Source: Tetragonia tetragonoides
Lineage: Eukaryota > Streptophyta > Magnoliopsida > Caryophyllales > Aizoaceae
Assembly (NCBI GenBank): GCA_038025085.1
Contig: CM076150.1
Location: forward strand, 374,501 to 438,500
Direction: 5' to 3'
DNA length: 64,000 nucleotides
Shown here piece by piece: positions 9,880-22,796 of this stretch. The notes beneath the pieces were generated by a model. That model saw only the letters and a program-made list of their open reading frames with translations. It was not told the origin of the DNA and searched no databases. A program made the position numbers and the translations under genes. The first letter of the stretch is position 1, and every line of letters begins with the position of its first letter.

Positions 9880-11956
9880 TGAAACTTGTAAATATTGAAG
9901 TATTAGGTAGTGGGTATCGCGAATTAGGAGCTCAACCTTACCCAAGGACCCCAAGGTAAATACATCTATTACGTCAGGTTCAGTTTGAGCCTTATTATGT
10001 GTATATGGTGATTGAATTGGTTTTGTTAGGAATTGGAAACTTAATGGGATTATAAAGTATGTCAGTAGTGTTTCATTTGAAATTTGGTTTGCTTAAATGG
10101 TTGTGTAAACATTGAGAGTATGAGTATTTGCGTTCTTTAGGAAATACAAGTACCTAATTGTGAGCTATATGTTTTAGGGTAAAGTTATGAAGTAGAACTT
10201 AGCTAACATATGTATACAATTATACATTACAATTTGTATATATATTGTCCAGACTCTAGAAATGGTGTATGCTAGTAAAGATTACTTTTAGGCTATGTCT
10301 TTATGCGAGCAATATTTTGTGTATGATAGCCAAAAGTAATTCAAGTACTAGGAGACATGCTAGGTAATATGCTCTTCATGTGGTGCTATATTTTATTGAA
10401 GATGATGGGAGAAGTGGAGAACTCACTATAAGTAAGAGTTTACATGAGATCATGCATTATCATGTGGGTGTAGTACGGTCAGATTAATTGAGTCCCTTAT
10501 AGGAACCAGCATGGTAAATTTTATCTTGATGACGATGAGGCAGGATGGTTTGTATATGTTTTGTTAAGCTTGGAATTGGCTAGGTGAGTAGAATGGTTAA
10601 AGTTTATGATAATGTGTACAATAGTGTTTCTATACTAGCTCCTGTATATGGATCAAGGTGTATTAGGTATTTTATTAAAGTGAGCTGAATTGAGTTGCTT
10701 TGTTGCAGTAATTTGTGTAATTATAGATTTCATCTAGCCAAGTTAAAGAATAAGAAGGTAAAGTTGTTGTTCGACGTATAAAAGAATGAGTAGCTAATTT
10801 GTTAAGCTGTGTGACAATGCTAGTGAGTAGATAAGCAAGTCAAGAAGAAAGGATTAGTCTTGTCAATCTGCTTTAGTGCTATGAGTGAGATGAATGATAT
10901 GAGCAGGTATATGAAATGAACGAGATGTTCAATAATGAGAAGTTTTAATGAGCTAAAGGCTATCTAAGCTACTAATGATTTAAAGTGAAAGATGACAGTA
11001 AGAACAATATACTCAAATGTGTAATGAAATGTGTTATGGGAGACGTCCCTTTGAGTATAGCCCCTATATGGGAAGAGCCGAAAGGCTAGTTACAGACCCC
11101 TATATGGGAAGAGCCAAAAGGCTAGTTATAGCCCCTATATGGGAAGAGCCGAAAAGCTAGTTACAGTCCCCTATATGGGAAGAGCCGAAAGGCTAGTTAT
11201 AGCCCTTATATAGGAAGAGCCGCAAGGCTAGTTAGAGTCCCCTATATGTGAAGAGCCGCAAGGCTAGTTACAACCCCTTTATGAGAAGAGCCGAAAGGCT
11301 AGTTACAACCCCTTTATAGGAAGAGCCGCAAGGCTAGTTACAACCCTATATGGGAATAGCCCCAAGGCTAGTTACAGTTGAGTAATATAAGACTAATAAT
11401 AAAAGTTTCCAAGATATCCAAAGCATAAAGAGTCCTCTTATAAGTCTTAGAGAAGATGTCTGTTTATGTTTGTGTTCAACTATATAAAGCAACTTAAAGA
11501 GTACACAAGATTCGTGTGATTGCTCTATATAAATTATGATTATATGTTTTAGACTTAAATTAAATTTAATGATCTTTACGTACTAGATTTGAGTTACTAG
11601 CATTGCAGACGTTGCATATTCTCACCTTTTTGCAATTGAAGTTTGTTTATATGCATATGTCAGTCAGGAACGCTTTCAGATAGAAGTATGGGAGAATTAA
11701 TAGTTTGTTCTTTTAGTGAGTTAACTAAGTTGTAATAAATAGACCACCTAGACTATATGAGATTTTTATTATTAGTTTTCAGTTGAAGAGCCTTACACTC
11801 GTTTGATTGGATTTTGTTTTAATCTTCTGTTTAAGCAGGTTTTTAGAAAGTCGATAACTTGGGATGTCTATTTTTAAAAGAAACTTTGCCGAATTTTCGG
11901 CTTGAGTTTGTTTATTTTTATTTATTTATTTTAGTTAGAAAATTCGGGGTGTTACA
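9880..11956 (-). mobile_element. Ty3/gypsy-type LTR remnant (left boundary uncertain)
   Basis: Read on the minus strand from 11956, the sequence begins TGTAACACCCCGAATTTTCT, followed by a TAAATAAA-rich stretch and then AGCCGAAAATTCGGCAAAG. This is the typical 5' terminus of long LTRs of plant Ty3/gypsy chromoviruses (Tekay/Del lineage). The roughly 2 kb to the left has no coding frame, consistent with LTR sequence, and contains a 35-bp minisatellite. No gag-pol and no matching second LTR are in the window, so this is a solo LTR or a truncated element. I could not fix its other end or a target duplication. It lies directly beside the satellite array. Confidence 0.5.
11061..11377. repeat. Minisatellite, nine copies of a ~35-bp unit
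   Basis: Nine head-to-tail copies of a 34-36 bp unit are seen. Each has CCCCTATATGGGAAGAGCCG followed by AAAGGCTAGTTACAG. Copies begin near 11061, 11097, 11132, 11168, 11203, 11239, 11274, 11309 and 11344. Each unit contains an AGCC...GGCT pair able to form a small stem. Copies differ at a few positions, and the last ones degrade. Confidence 0.9.
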
Positions 11957-12014
11957 TTAGACAATGGATCAAAATGAACTAAGTAAATCAAAAATTTATT
12001 GAAACATAATCTGG

Positions 12015-12118
12015 TTGTCCCATGTCACAGCACCCAACAAGCGCCATATCCAATGTTCCAGCGCCCATGTCTCAGCGCCAATGTCCCATGTCCCAAGTCC
12101 TAACTCCCATGTCTCATG
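12015..12118. repeat. Short CCCATGTC-type repeats at the satellite edge
   Basis: Repeated phrases CCCATGTC, CAGCGCC and TCCCATGTCCCAAG occur in about 100 bp immediately before the first recognisable satellite unit. They mark the array boundary. Confidence 0.45.
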
Positions 12119-15100
12119 TGTGAAATCAGAGTTCGGGGCCTCGAATGACCGTCCCGAGGCACCAGAGGTCCCTTGGAGAAGTTTGGGTAAAAATGAAAAT
12201 TGGGCCCGGGAGCCGAAAATCAAAGGCTATAATCCACATTTTTTGGGCTTTTGAGAGGTCCCGAAACGAAGGTGGATATTTCTGCACCACATCGCACAGG
12301 ACACTCTTAAGGAACATAAGAGGCCCCTGGGATAACAGTTTCCTGTTGGGCTTGTAAGGGCGTTTTTATAAGACACTAATGTTGGGGCCGGAACACAAAA
12401 GGCATGGGTGATATCGAAGGGCACCGAGGGTCCTCTAGGGTCATGATAAACTCCCCTTAGAAGTTAACGAAGGTGGATATTTTTTCACTACATCGCACAG
12501 AAAACCCGAAGGTACATGGGAGGCCCTCGGGGTCGCTTATCCGATCCCTTATAGGCTTGGAAGCCGTTATATTTACGGGACACAAGTGTAAGAGTTGGAA
12601 CACCAAAACCATTGGTGATCTCAAAGTTCGGGGATCCGGATGACCCTCCCAAGGCACCGAGGGTCCTCTACTGTCATGATACACCTCCGGAAAAGTTTGG
12701 GCAAAAATGACACCCGGGCCACAGGAAGCCGAAAATGAAGGCTATAATCCACATTTTTTGGGTTTGCAGGAGGCCTCAGAACGAAGGTGAATATTTTCGC
12801 ACCACATCGCACGAAACACCCTAGGGAACATGGGAAGCCCTTGGGGTCGCTTATCCGGTCCCTGATAGACTTGGAAGGGCGTTTTACGGTACACTAGTGT
12901 AGGAGTCGGAACACCAAAGACATAAGTGATATCGAAGTTCGGGGATCCGAATGATCCTCGGAAGACACGGAGGGTCCTCTAGGATCATGGTAGATCCACC
13001 GGATAAGTTTGGGACAATATGTCACCCGGGCCTGGGAAGCCGAAAACGAAGGCTATACGTTTTTTGTGCTTCCGCGAGGCCCCGAATCGAAGGAGGATCT
13101 TTTCGCCCGACATCACATGGAACACCCCTAAGGGACATGGGAGACCCTCGGGGTTGCTTATCCGGTCCTAGATAGGCTTTGAAGGACGTTTTATTTACGG
13201 GACACTGTTGTAAGAGTTGGAACACCAAAGACATGGGTAATATCAAAGTTCAGGGATCCTGACGACTCTCCCAGGACACCGAGGGTCCTCTAGGGTCATA
13301 GTAGACCCCTCGGATAAGTTTGGCCAAAAATGACACCTGGGCTTCGGGAAGCCGTATCTAAGGCTATAATCCACGTTTGTTTTTTATTCCGGGAGGTCTC
13401 GGATTGAAGGTGAATGTTTTCGCACCACATCGCACGAAACACCCCTAGGAGACATGGGAGGCCCTTGGGTGGCTTATCCGGTGCCTGATTTGCTTGGAAG
13501 AGCGTTTTACGGTGCACTAGTGTAAGAGTCGGAACACCAAAGGCATGAGTGATATCGAAGTTCGGGGATTCAGATGACCCTACCGGGGCACCGAGGGTCC
13601 TCCAAGCTCATGATAGACCTCCATAAAAAGTTTGGGCATAAATCACACCCGGGGCCCGAGAAACCCAAAACGAAGGCTATAATCCACGTTTTTTGTGCTT
13701 CCGCGTGGCCTCGGAACGAAGGTGAATATTTTCGCACCACATCGCACGGAAGACCCCTAGGGGACATGGGAGGCCCTTAGGGTGGCTTATCCGATCCCTC
13801 ATAGGCTTGGAAGAGTGTTTTACGGTACACAAGTGTAAGAGTTGGAACACTAAAGAAATGGGTGATATCAAAGTTCGGGGATCTGAATGCCCCTCCCGGG
13901 ACACTGAGAGTCCTCTAGGGTCATGGTAGACCCCCTGGATAAGTTTGGGAAAAAATTTCACCCGTCCAGGGAAGCCGAAAACGAAAGCTATAATCCGCGT
14001 TTTTTGGCCTTCCGGGAGGCCTCAGAATGCAGCTCAATATTTTCGCACCACATCGCACGGAACATCCCTAGGGGGCATGGGAGGCCCTTGGGGTTGCTCA
14101 TCCGGTCCCTGATAGACTTGGAAGCGCGTTTTGTAGTACACTAATGTAAGAGTTGGAACACCAAAGGCATGAGTGATATTGAAGTTCGAGGATCCAAATG
14201 ATCCTCCGAGGATACTGAGGGTCCTCTAGGATCATGGTAGACCCCCCGGATAAGTTTGGGAAATTAATGACACCCGGGCCCTGGGAAGCCAAAAACGAAG
14301 GCAATAATCCACTGTTTTTGGGCTTCCGGGAGGCCCCGAAACGAAGGAGGATCTTTTCGCACGGAACACCCCTAACGGACATGGGAGGCCCTCGGGGTCG
14401 CTTATTCATTCCCAGATAGGCTTGGAACGGCGTTTTATTTACGGGACACTTGTGTAAGAGTTGGACACCAAAGGCATGGGTGATATCAAAGTTCGGGGAT
14501 CCAGATGCCCTCCTGGGACACCGAGGGTCCTCTAGGGTCATAGTAGACCCCCCAAATAAGTTTGGACAAAAATGACAACCGGGCCTCAGAAAGCCGAAAA
14601 CAAAGGCTATAATCCACTTTTTTGCGCTTTCGGGTCTTTAAGAGCACGAGAGACCCCCCGGTTATGTTTCAGAAAAAACGACACTCAGGCCCGGGAATCT
14701 GAAAATGAAGGCTAATACACGTTTTTTGTGCTTCCGGGAGGCCCCAGACAGAAGGTGGATATTTTCTCACCACATCGCACGGAACACCCCTAAGAGGGAA
14801 ATAGGAGGCCATCTGGCTCGCTTATCTGGTCCCTGATAGGCTTGGAAGGGCGATTTATTTATGGGACGCTGGTGTAAGAGTTGGAACACCAAAGGTATGG
14901 GTGTTATCAATGCTCGAGGATCCGGTTGCCCCTCCCGGGACACCAAGGGTCCTCCAAGCTCATGATAAACCTTCCAGAAAAGTTTGGGCATAAATCACGC
15001 CTTGGACCTGGAAGCCGAAAACGGGCTATATAATCCACGGTTTTTGTGCTTTCGGGTGGCCGCGGAATGAAGGTGAATATTTTTGAACCACATCGCACGG

Positions 15101-17463
15101 AACACCCTTAGGGACATGGGAGGCCCTTAGAGTGGCTTATCCGGTCCCTGATAGGCTTGGAAAGGTGTTCTACGTTACATAGGTGTAAGCGTCGAAACAC
15201 CAAAGAAATGGGTGATATCGAAGTTCGGGGATCCGAATGCCTTTCCCGGGACACTGACGCTGCTCTAGGGTCATGGTAGGCCCCTCGGATAAGTCTAGGA
15301 AAAAATGACACCCGTGTCCCAAGAAGACGAAAACAAAGGCTCTATTTCACGTTTTTTGGGCTTCCGGTAGGCCTCGGAACGCAGGTGGATATTTTCGTAC
15401 CACATCACACGGGACACCCCTAAGGGATACGACAGGCCATTTAGATCGCTTATCCGGTCCCTAATAGGCTTGGAATGACGTTTATTTACGGGACATTGGT
15501 GTAAGAGTTGGAACACCAGAGGCATGGGTGATATCAAAGTCTAGGGTCATAATATCCCCTCCGGAAAAGTTTGGGCAAAAATGACATCCGGGCCCCGAGA
15601 TGTCGAGAAAAGGCTATAATCCACGTTTTTTGGGCTCCCCGAAGGCCTCGGGACGAAGGTAAATATTTTCGCACCACATTGCACGGAACAACCCTAGGGG
15701 ACATGGGAGGCTGTTTAGGTCCCTTATACGTTTCCAGATAGGGTTGGAAAGGCGTTTTATGGTACACTAGTGTAAGAGTTGGGACACTAAAGGCATGGGT
15801 AAAATCGAAGTTCGGGGATTCGGATGCCCATCCCGGGACACTAGGGTCTTCTAGGGTCATGGGAGACCCCCGGGATAAGTTTCAGAAAAAATGACACCCC
15901 TGCCGTGGGTATCCGAAAATGAAGGCTATATAATTCACTTTTTTTGGGCTTCCGGGAGGCCCCGGAACGAAGGTAGATATTTTCGCACTAGATCGCAAGG
16001 AACACCCCCAAGGGACATGGGAGGCCTTCGGGGTCGCTTATCCGGTCCCTAATAGGCTTGGATGGGCGTTTTATTTACGGGACACTTGTGTAAGAGTTGG
16101 AACACCAAAGGCATTGGTGATATCAAAGTTTGGGGATCCGGATGATTCTTCCGGGCACAAAGGTCCTCTAAAGTCATGCTAGACCCCCCAGGAAAAGTTT
16201 GGGGATAATTGACACCTAAGACCTGTGAAGCCGAAAACAAAGGCTATAATCCACGTTATTTTTGGATTTCGGGAAGACTCGGCACGAAGGTGAATATTTT
16301 CTCACCACGTCGCACGAAACATCCCTAGGGGACACGGAAGGCCCTTCGGGTCGCTTATCCGGTCCCCGATAGGCTTGGAATGACGTTTTACGGTACACTG
16401 GTGTAAGAGTCGGAACACCAAAGACATGGGTGTTATCGAAGGTCGGAGATCCGAATGACCCTCGTAGGACTTAGAGGGTGTTCTACGGTCATGGTAGACC
16501 CCCTGAATATGTTTGGGAAAAAATAACACCCGAGCCCCGAGTTGCCGAAAATGACGGCTACAATCCACTTTTTTGAGGTTCCGTAAGGCTCCAAAACGAA
16601 GGTGAATATTTTTGCACCACATCGCACGGAACACCCCTAAGGGAGAAGGGAGGCCCTCGGGGTCGCTTATCCATTCCCTGGTAGGCTTGGAAGGGCGTAT
16701 TGTTTACGGGACACTGGTGTAAGAGTTGGAACACTAAAGGCATGGGTGATTTCAAAGTTTAGAGATCCGGATGACCCTCGCGCGGTACCGAGGGTCCTCT
16801 AGGGTCATGATAGATCCCCTGGAAAAGTCGAAAATGAAGGCTCGAATCCACGTTTTTTGGGCTTCTGAGAGACCTCAAAACAAAGGTGAATATTTTTGCA
16901 CCCGACGCAAGGAACACCTCTATGGGACATGGGAGACCTTTATGGTGGCTTATCCGGTGCCTTATAGGCTTGGAATGACGTTTTATGGTACACAAGTGTA
17001 GTGTCGAAACACCAAAGGCATGGGTGATATGGAGGTTCGGGGATCCGGATGCCCCTCCCGAGACAATAAGGGTCCTTTAGGGTCATGGTAGACCCCCCGG
17101 ATAAGTTTGGGAAAAAATGACAGCCGGGCCCCGGGAAGTCGAAAACGAAGGCTAATCCACGTTTTTTGCCCTTCCGGGAGGCCTCGAAACGAAGGTGAAT
17201 ATTTTCGCACCACATTACACGGAACACCCCTAGGGGACATGGGAGGCCCTTCGGGTCGCTTATCCGTTCCCTGATATGCTTGGAAGGGCGTTTTACGTTT
17301 ACTGGTATAAGAGCCGGAACACCAAAGGCATGGGTGATATTGAAGTTCGGTTATCCGAATGACCCTCCCGGCACACTGAGGGTCATCTAGGGTCATGGTA
17401 GACCCCTCGGATAAGTTTGGGAAAAAAATGATATCCTGCCCCGGGAGCCGAAAACGTAGGCTA

Positions 17464-17781
17464 TTTATAAATATGATTTATAGTATCCTTTGTAATGATT
17501 ATTATTGCCACGAATTTGCCCAGAAAAGAGAATCAACATCAAATCTGAAATAGATTTCTTTACTTCCAAAACAAGGAAAAATGGGTTCAGAAAACCCAGA
17601 AAATTTTGTAAAGCCTTTAACTGGCGCAATCATAGTTGATTCCTTGCCTCAAACGAAGTCTACTGGAATAAAAGAAATCAGTAAAAAAGTGCCTTGCGGT
17701 CATACAAATTAATTGTCGATTTAGATCAACAAGAAAAAGAAAATGAAAGAATACCGATACTACTTATCCTAATACCAAGGA
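17464..17781 (+). repeat. Non-satellite insert within the array, copy 1 (318 bp)
   Basis: AT-rich sequence interrupts a satellite unit between GGCTAT and ATCCACGTTTTTTGGG. It contains a partly open plus-strand frame with GTGCCTTGCGGTCATAC-type sequence and the peptide VKPLTGAIIVDSLPQTKSTG. A stop codon interrupts the frame upstream. It matches copy 2 (25911-26301) closely but lacks about 73 bp present there. Origin unknown; a retroelement fragment is possible. Confidence 0.85.
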
Positions 17782-20700
17782 GATCCACGTTTTTTGGGCT
17801 TCCGGGACGTCCCGGAACGAAGGTGGATATTTTCGCACCATATCACAAGGAACACCCGCAAGGGACTTGGAGGCCCTCGGGGTCGCTTATCCGGTCCCTA
17901 ATAGGCTTGGATGGGCATTTTATTTACCGGACACTTCTGTAAGAGTTGGAACACCAAAGGTATTGGTGATATCAAAGTTTGCAGATCCGGATGACTCTCC
18001 TGAGGCACAAAGGTGCTCTAGGGTCATGATAGACCCCCGGAAAAAGTTTGGACAGAAATGACAACCAAGCCCTGTGAAGCCGAAAACAAAGGCATCCACG
18101 TTTTTTAGGGTTCCGGGAAGCCTCATAAGGAAGGTGAATATTTTCTCACCACATCAAATGAAACACCCCTTGGGGACATGGAAGGCCCTTGGGGTCGCTT
18201 ATCCGGTCCCCGATAGACTTGGAAGGGCGTTCTACGATACACAGGCGTAACAGTCGCTACACCAAAGACAAGGGTGTTATCAAATGTCGGAGATAAGGAT
18301 GACCCTCGGTGGACTCAGAGGGTGTTCTAGGGTCATGGTAGACCCCCCCGTATATGTTTGGGAAAAAATGACACCCGAGCCCCGAGAAGCCGAAAATGAA
18401 GGCTATAATCCACTTTTTTGAGGTTCCGTAAGGCCCCAAAACGTAAGTGAATATTTTTGCACCACATCGCACGGAACACCCCTCGGGGTCGCTTATCCGT
18501 TCCCTGATAGGCCTGGAAGGGCGTTTTGTTTACTGGACACTGGTGTAAGAGTTGGAACACCAAAAGCATGGGTGATATCAAAGTTTAGAGATCCGGATGA
18601 CCCTCTCGCGGTACCGATGGTCTTTTAAGGACATGATAGATCCCCCGGAAAGGTTTGGGCAAAAATGACAGCCAGGCCCCGGAAAGTCAAAAACGAAGGC
18701 TAATCCACGTTTTTTGTGCTTCCGGGAGGCCTCAAAACAAAGGTGAATATTTTCGTACCAAATCGCACGGAACACCCCTAGGGGACATGGGAGGCCTTTA
18801 TGGTACCTTATCCGGTGCCTGATAGGCTTGGAATGACGTTTTACAGTACACAATTGTAATCGTCGAAACACCAAAGGCATGGGTGATATCAAAGTTCAGG
18901 GATCCAGATGCCCCTCCCGGGACACTGAGGGTCCTTTAGGGTCATGGTAGACCCCCCGGATAAGTTTGGGAAAAAATGACACCCCGGCCCGGGGAACCCG
19001 AAAACGAAGGCTATAATTCATGTTTTTTGGGCTTCCGGGAGGCCTCGGAACAAAGGTGAATATTTATGCACCACATCACACGGAACACTCCTAGGGGACA
19101 TGGGAGGCCCTTGGGGTCGCTTATCTGGTCCCTGATAGGCTTGGAAAAGCGTTTTACGGTACACTGGTATAAGAGTTGGAACACCAATGGCATGGGTGAA
19201 ATCGAAGTTCGGTGATCCGAATGAGCCTCCCGGGACACTGAGGGTCCTCTAGGGTCATGGTAGACCGCTCGGATATGTTTGGGAAAAAATGATACCCGGG
19301 CCACGGGAGCCGAAAACGTAGACTATATATCCACGTTTTCTGAACTTCCGGGAGGCCCCGGAACGAAAGTGGAAATTTTCGCACCACATCGCAAGGAAAA
19401 CCCTCAAGGGAGCTTGGATGGGCGTTTTATTTACGGGACACTTGTGTAAGAGTTAGAACACCAAAGGCATTGGTGATATCAAAATTTAGGGATCCGGATG
19501 ACTCTCCCGGAACACAAAGGTCCTCTTGGGTTATGATAGACCTACCCGGAAAAGTTTGAGGAGAAATGACACCCGAGCCCCGTGAAACCGAAAACAAAGG
19601 CTTATAATCCACGTTTTTTGGACTTTCGGGAAGCCTCGGGACGAAGGTGAATATTTTCTCACCACATCGCACGAAACACCCCTAGGGGTCATGGAAGGCC
19701 CTTGGGGTCGCTTATCCGATCCCGATATGCTTGGAAAGGCTTTTTACGATACACTGGTGTAAGAGTTGGAACACCAAAGACATGGGTGCCATCGAAGGTC
19801 GGAGATCCGGATGACCCTCGCGGGACTCAGAGGGTGTTCTAGGGTCATGGTAGACCCCCCGGATATGTGGGAAAAAATGACCCCCGAGCCCCGAGAAACT
19901 GAAAATGAAGGTTGTTATCCACTTTTTTGAGGTTCCGTATGGCCTCAAAACGAAAGTGAATATTTTTGCACCACATCGCACGGAACACCCTTAAGATAGA
20001 AGGGAGGCCCTCGGGGTCGCTTATCCATTCCGTGAGAGGCTTGGAAGGGCGTTTTGTTTACGGGACACTAGTGTAAGAGTTGGAACACCAAAGGCATGGG
20101 TGATATCAAAGTTTAGAGATTCGGATGACCCTCTCGCGGTATCGAGTCCTCTAGGGTCATGATAGACCCCCGGAAAAGTTTGGGCAAAAATGACAACCGG
20201 GCCCTGGAGATTCGAAAACCAAGGTGAAATTCGAAAACCAAAGTTTGGGCAAAAGCCAAGGTTTTTGGCTTCCGGGAGGCCTCAAAACAAAGGTGAATGC
20301 TCCACATCGCACGGAACACCCGTAGGGGACATGGGAGACCCTAAGAGTGGCTTATCCGGTCCCTGTTAGGTTTGGAAGGGTGTTTTACGAAACACAGGTG
20401 TAAGAGTCGGAACACCAAATAAATGGGTGATATTGAAATTCGCGGATCCGGATGCCCCTCCTGGGACACTAAAGGTCCTCTAAGGTCATGGTAGAGCCCT
20501 CGGATAAGTTTGGGAAAAAATGACACTTGGCCCCGGGATGCTGAAAACTAAGGCTAATTCATGTATTTTGGGCTTCCGGGAGGCCTCAAAACAAAGGTGA
20601 ATATTTTCGCACCACATCGCACGGAACACTCCTAGGGGACATGGGAGGCCTTTATGGTGGCTTATCCGGCGCCTGATAGGCTTGGAATGACGGTTTACGG

Positions 20701-22779
20701 TACACATGTGTAATTGTCGGAACACTAAAGGCATGGGTGATATCGGAGTTCGGGGATCCGGATGCCCCTCCTGGGACACTGAGGGTCCTCTAGGGTCATA
20801 GTAGACCCCCCAAATAAGTTTGGACAAAAATGACAACCGGGCCTCAGAAAGCCGAAAACAAAGGCTATAATCCACTTTTTTGCCGGAAGCCTCGAAACGA
20901 AGGTGGATATTTTCCCACCATAATTCACAGATGGCCCTTGGGGTCGCTTATCCGTTCTCTGATAGAGTTCAAAGGGCGTTTTACCGTACACTAGTGTAAT
21001 AGTCGGTTTACCAAAGGCATGGGTGATATCAAAGTTCGAGGGTCTGGATGCCTCTCCCGGAACAATAGGGTCCTCTACGGTCATGGTAGACCCCCTGGAT
21101 AAGTTTGGGGGTAAAATGACACCCGGTCCCAGGAAGCCAAAAACGAAGGCTATAATCCACGTTTTTTGGGGTTATCACACTTCGAGGTTTCGGATGCCCC
21201 TCCCGGAGCACCGAAGGTCTTCCAAGTTCATGATAGACCTCCGAGAAACGTTTTGGCAGCAAAAATGACACCCGGGCCCCGGGAAGCTAAAAACGAAGGT
21301 TATAATCCACGTTTTTTATGCTTCTAGGTAGCCTCGGAACGAAGGTGAATATTTGCGCACCACTTCACACGGAACACCCCTAGGGGACATGGGAGACCCT
21401 TATGGTGGCTTATTCGATCCCTGATAGGTTTAGAAGGGCGTTTTACGGTACACGGGTATAAGAGTAGGAACACCAAATGCATGGGTGATATCGAAGTTCG
21501 GGGATTCGGATGCCCCTCCCGGGACACTGAGGGTCCTCTTGGGTCATGGTAGACCCCAGGATAATTTTGGGAAAAATGACACCCGGGCCCCGGGAAGCCG
21601 AAAACGAAGACTATAATCCACGTTTTTTGCCTTCCGGGAGGCCCGGAACGAAGGTGAAATTTTCCCACCGCATCGCACGGAACACCCCTAGGGGACATGG
21701 GAGGCCTTTATGGTGGCTTATCCGGTGCCTGATAGGCTTGGAATGACGTTTTACGGACCCAGGTGTGATAGTCGGAACACCAAGGGCATGGGTATTATAG
21801 AAGTTCGGGGATCCGGATGCCCCTCCCGGGACACTGAGGGTCCTCTTAGGTCATGCTAGACCCCCCGGATAAGTTCGGGAAAAAATGACACCCCTGGGAA
21901 CCCGAAAATGAAGGCTATAATCCACCTTTTTTGGGCTTCCGGGAGGCTTCGGAACGAAGGTGAATATTTTCGCACCACATCTCACGGAAGACCCCTAGGG
22001 GACATGGGAGGCCCTTGCGGTCGCTTATCCGGTCACTGTTAGGCTTGAAAGGGCGTTTTACGATACACTAGTACACTAAAGGCATGGGTGATATCGAAGT
22101 CCGGTGATCTGAATGACCCTCCCGGGACACCGAGGGTCCTCTAGGGTCATGGTAGACCCCTCGAATACGTTTGGGAAAAAATGATTCCCGGGCCCCGGGA
22201 AGCCGAAAACGTAGGCTATATCCACGTTTTTTCGGCTTCCAGGAGGCCCTGGAACGATGGTGGATATTTTCGCACCACATCGCAAGGAACACCCCCAAGG
22301 GACATGGAGGCCCTCGGGGTCGCTTATCCCGTCCGTAATAGGCTTGTATAGGCGTTTTATTTACGGGACACTTGTGTAAGCGGTTGAACAGCAAAAGCAT
22401 TGGTTATATCAAAGCTTGGGGGTCCGGATGACTCTCTCGGGGCACGAAGATCCTCTAGGGTCATGATACACCCCCCCAGAAAAGTTTGGGCAGAAATTAC
22501 ACCCGAGCGCCGTGACGCCAAAAACTATAATCCACGTTTTTTGGGCTTCTGGGAACCCTCGGAACGAAGTTGAATATTTTCTTACCACATCGCACGAAAC
22601 ACCCTTAGGTGACATGGAAGGCCCTTGTGGTCGCTTATCCGGTCCCTGATAGGCTTGGAAGAGCGTTTTACGGTACACTGGTGTAAGAGTCTGAACACCA
22701 AAGACATGGGTGTTATCGAAGGTCGGAGATCCGGATGACGCTCGTGGTACTCAGAGGGTGTTCTAGGGTCATGGTAGAA

Positions 22780-22796
22780 CCCCCCCCCCCCCCCCC
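22780..22796 (+). repeat. Homopolymer run of 17 C
   Basis: The short C tract (5-7 C) found at this place in other satellite units is expanded to 17 here. Confidence 0.9.

Noticed and set aside
11061..11377. CRISPR-like array of 35-bp repeats
   Set aside because: Repeats are directly adjacent with no spacers, they diverge gradually, and the context is eukaryotic.
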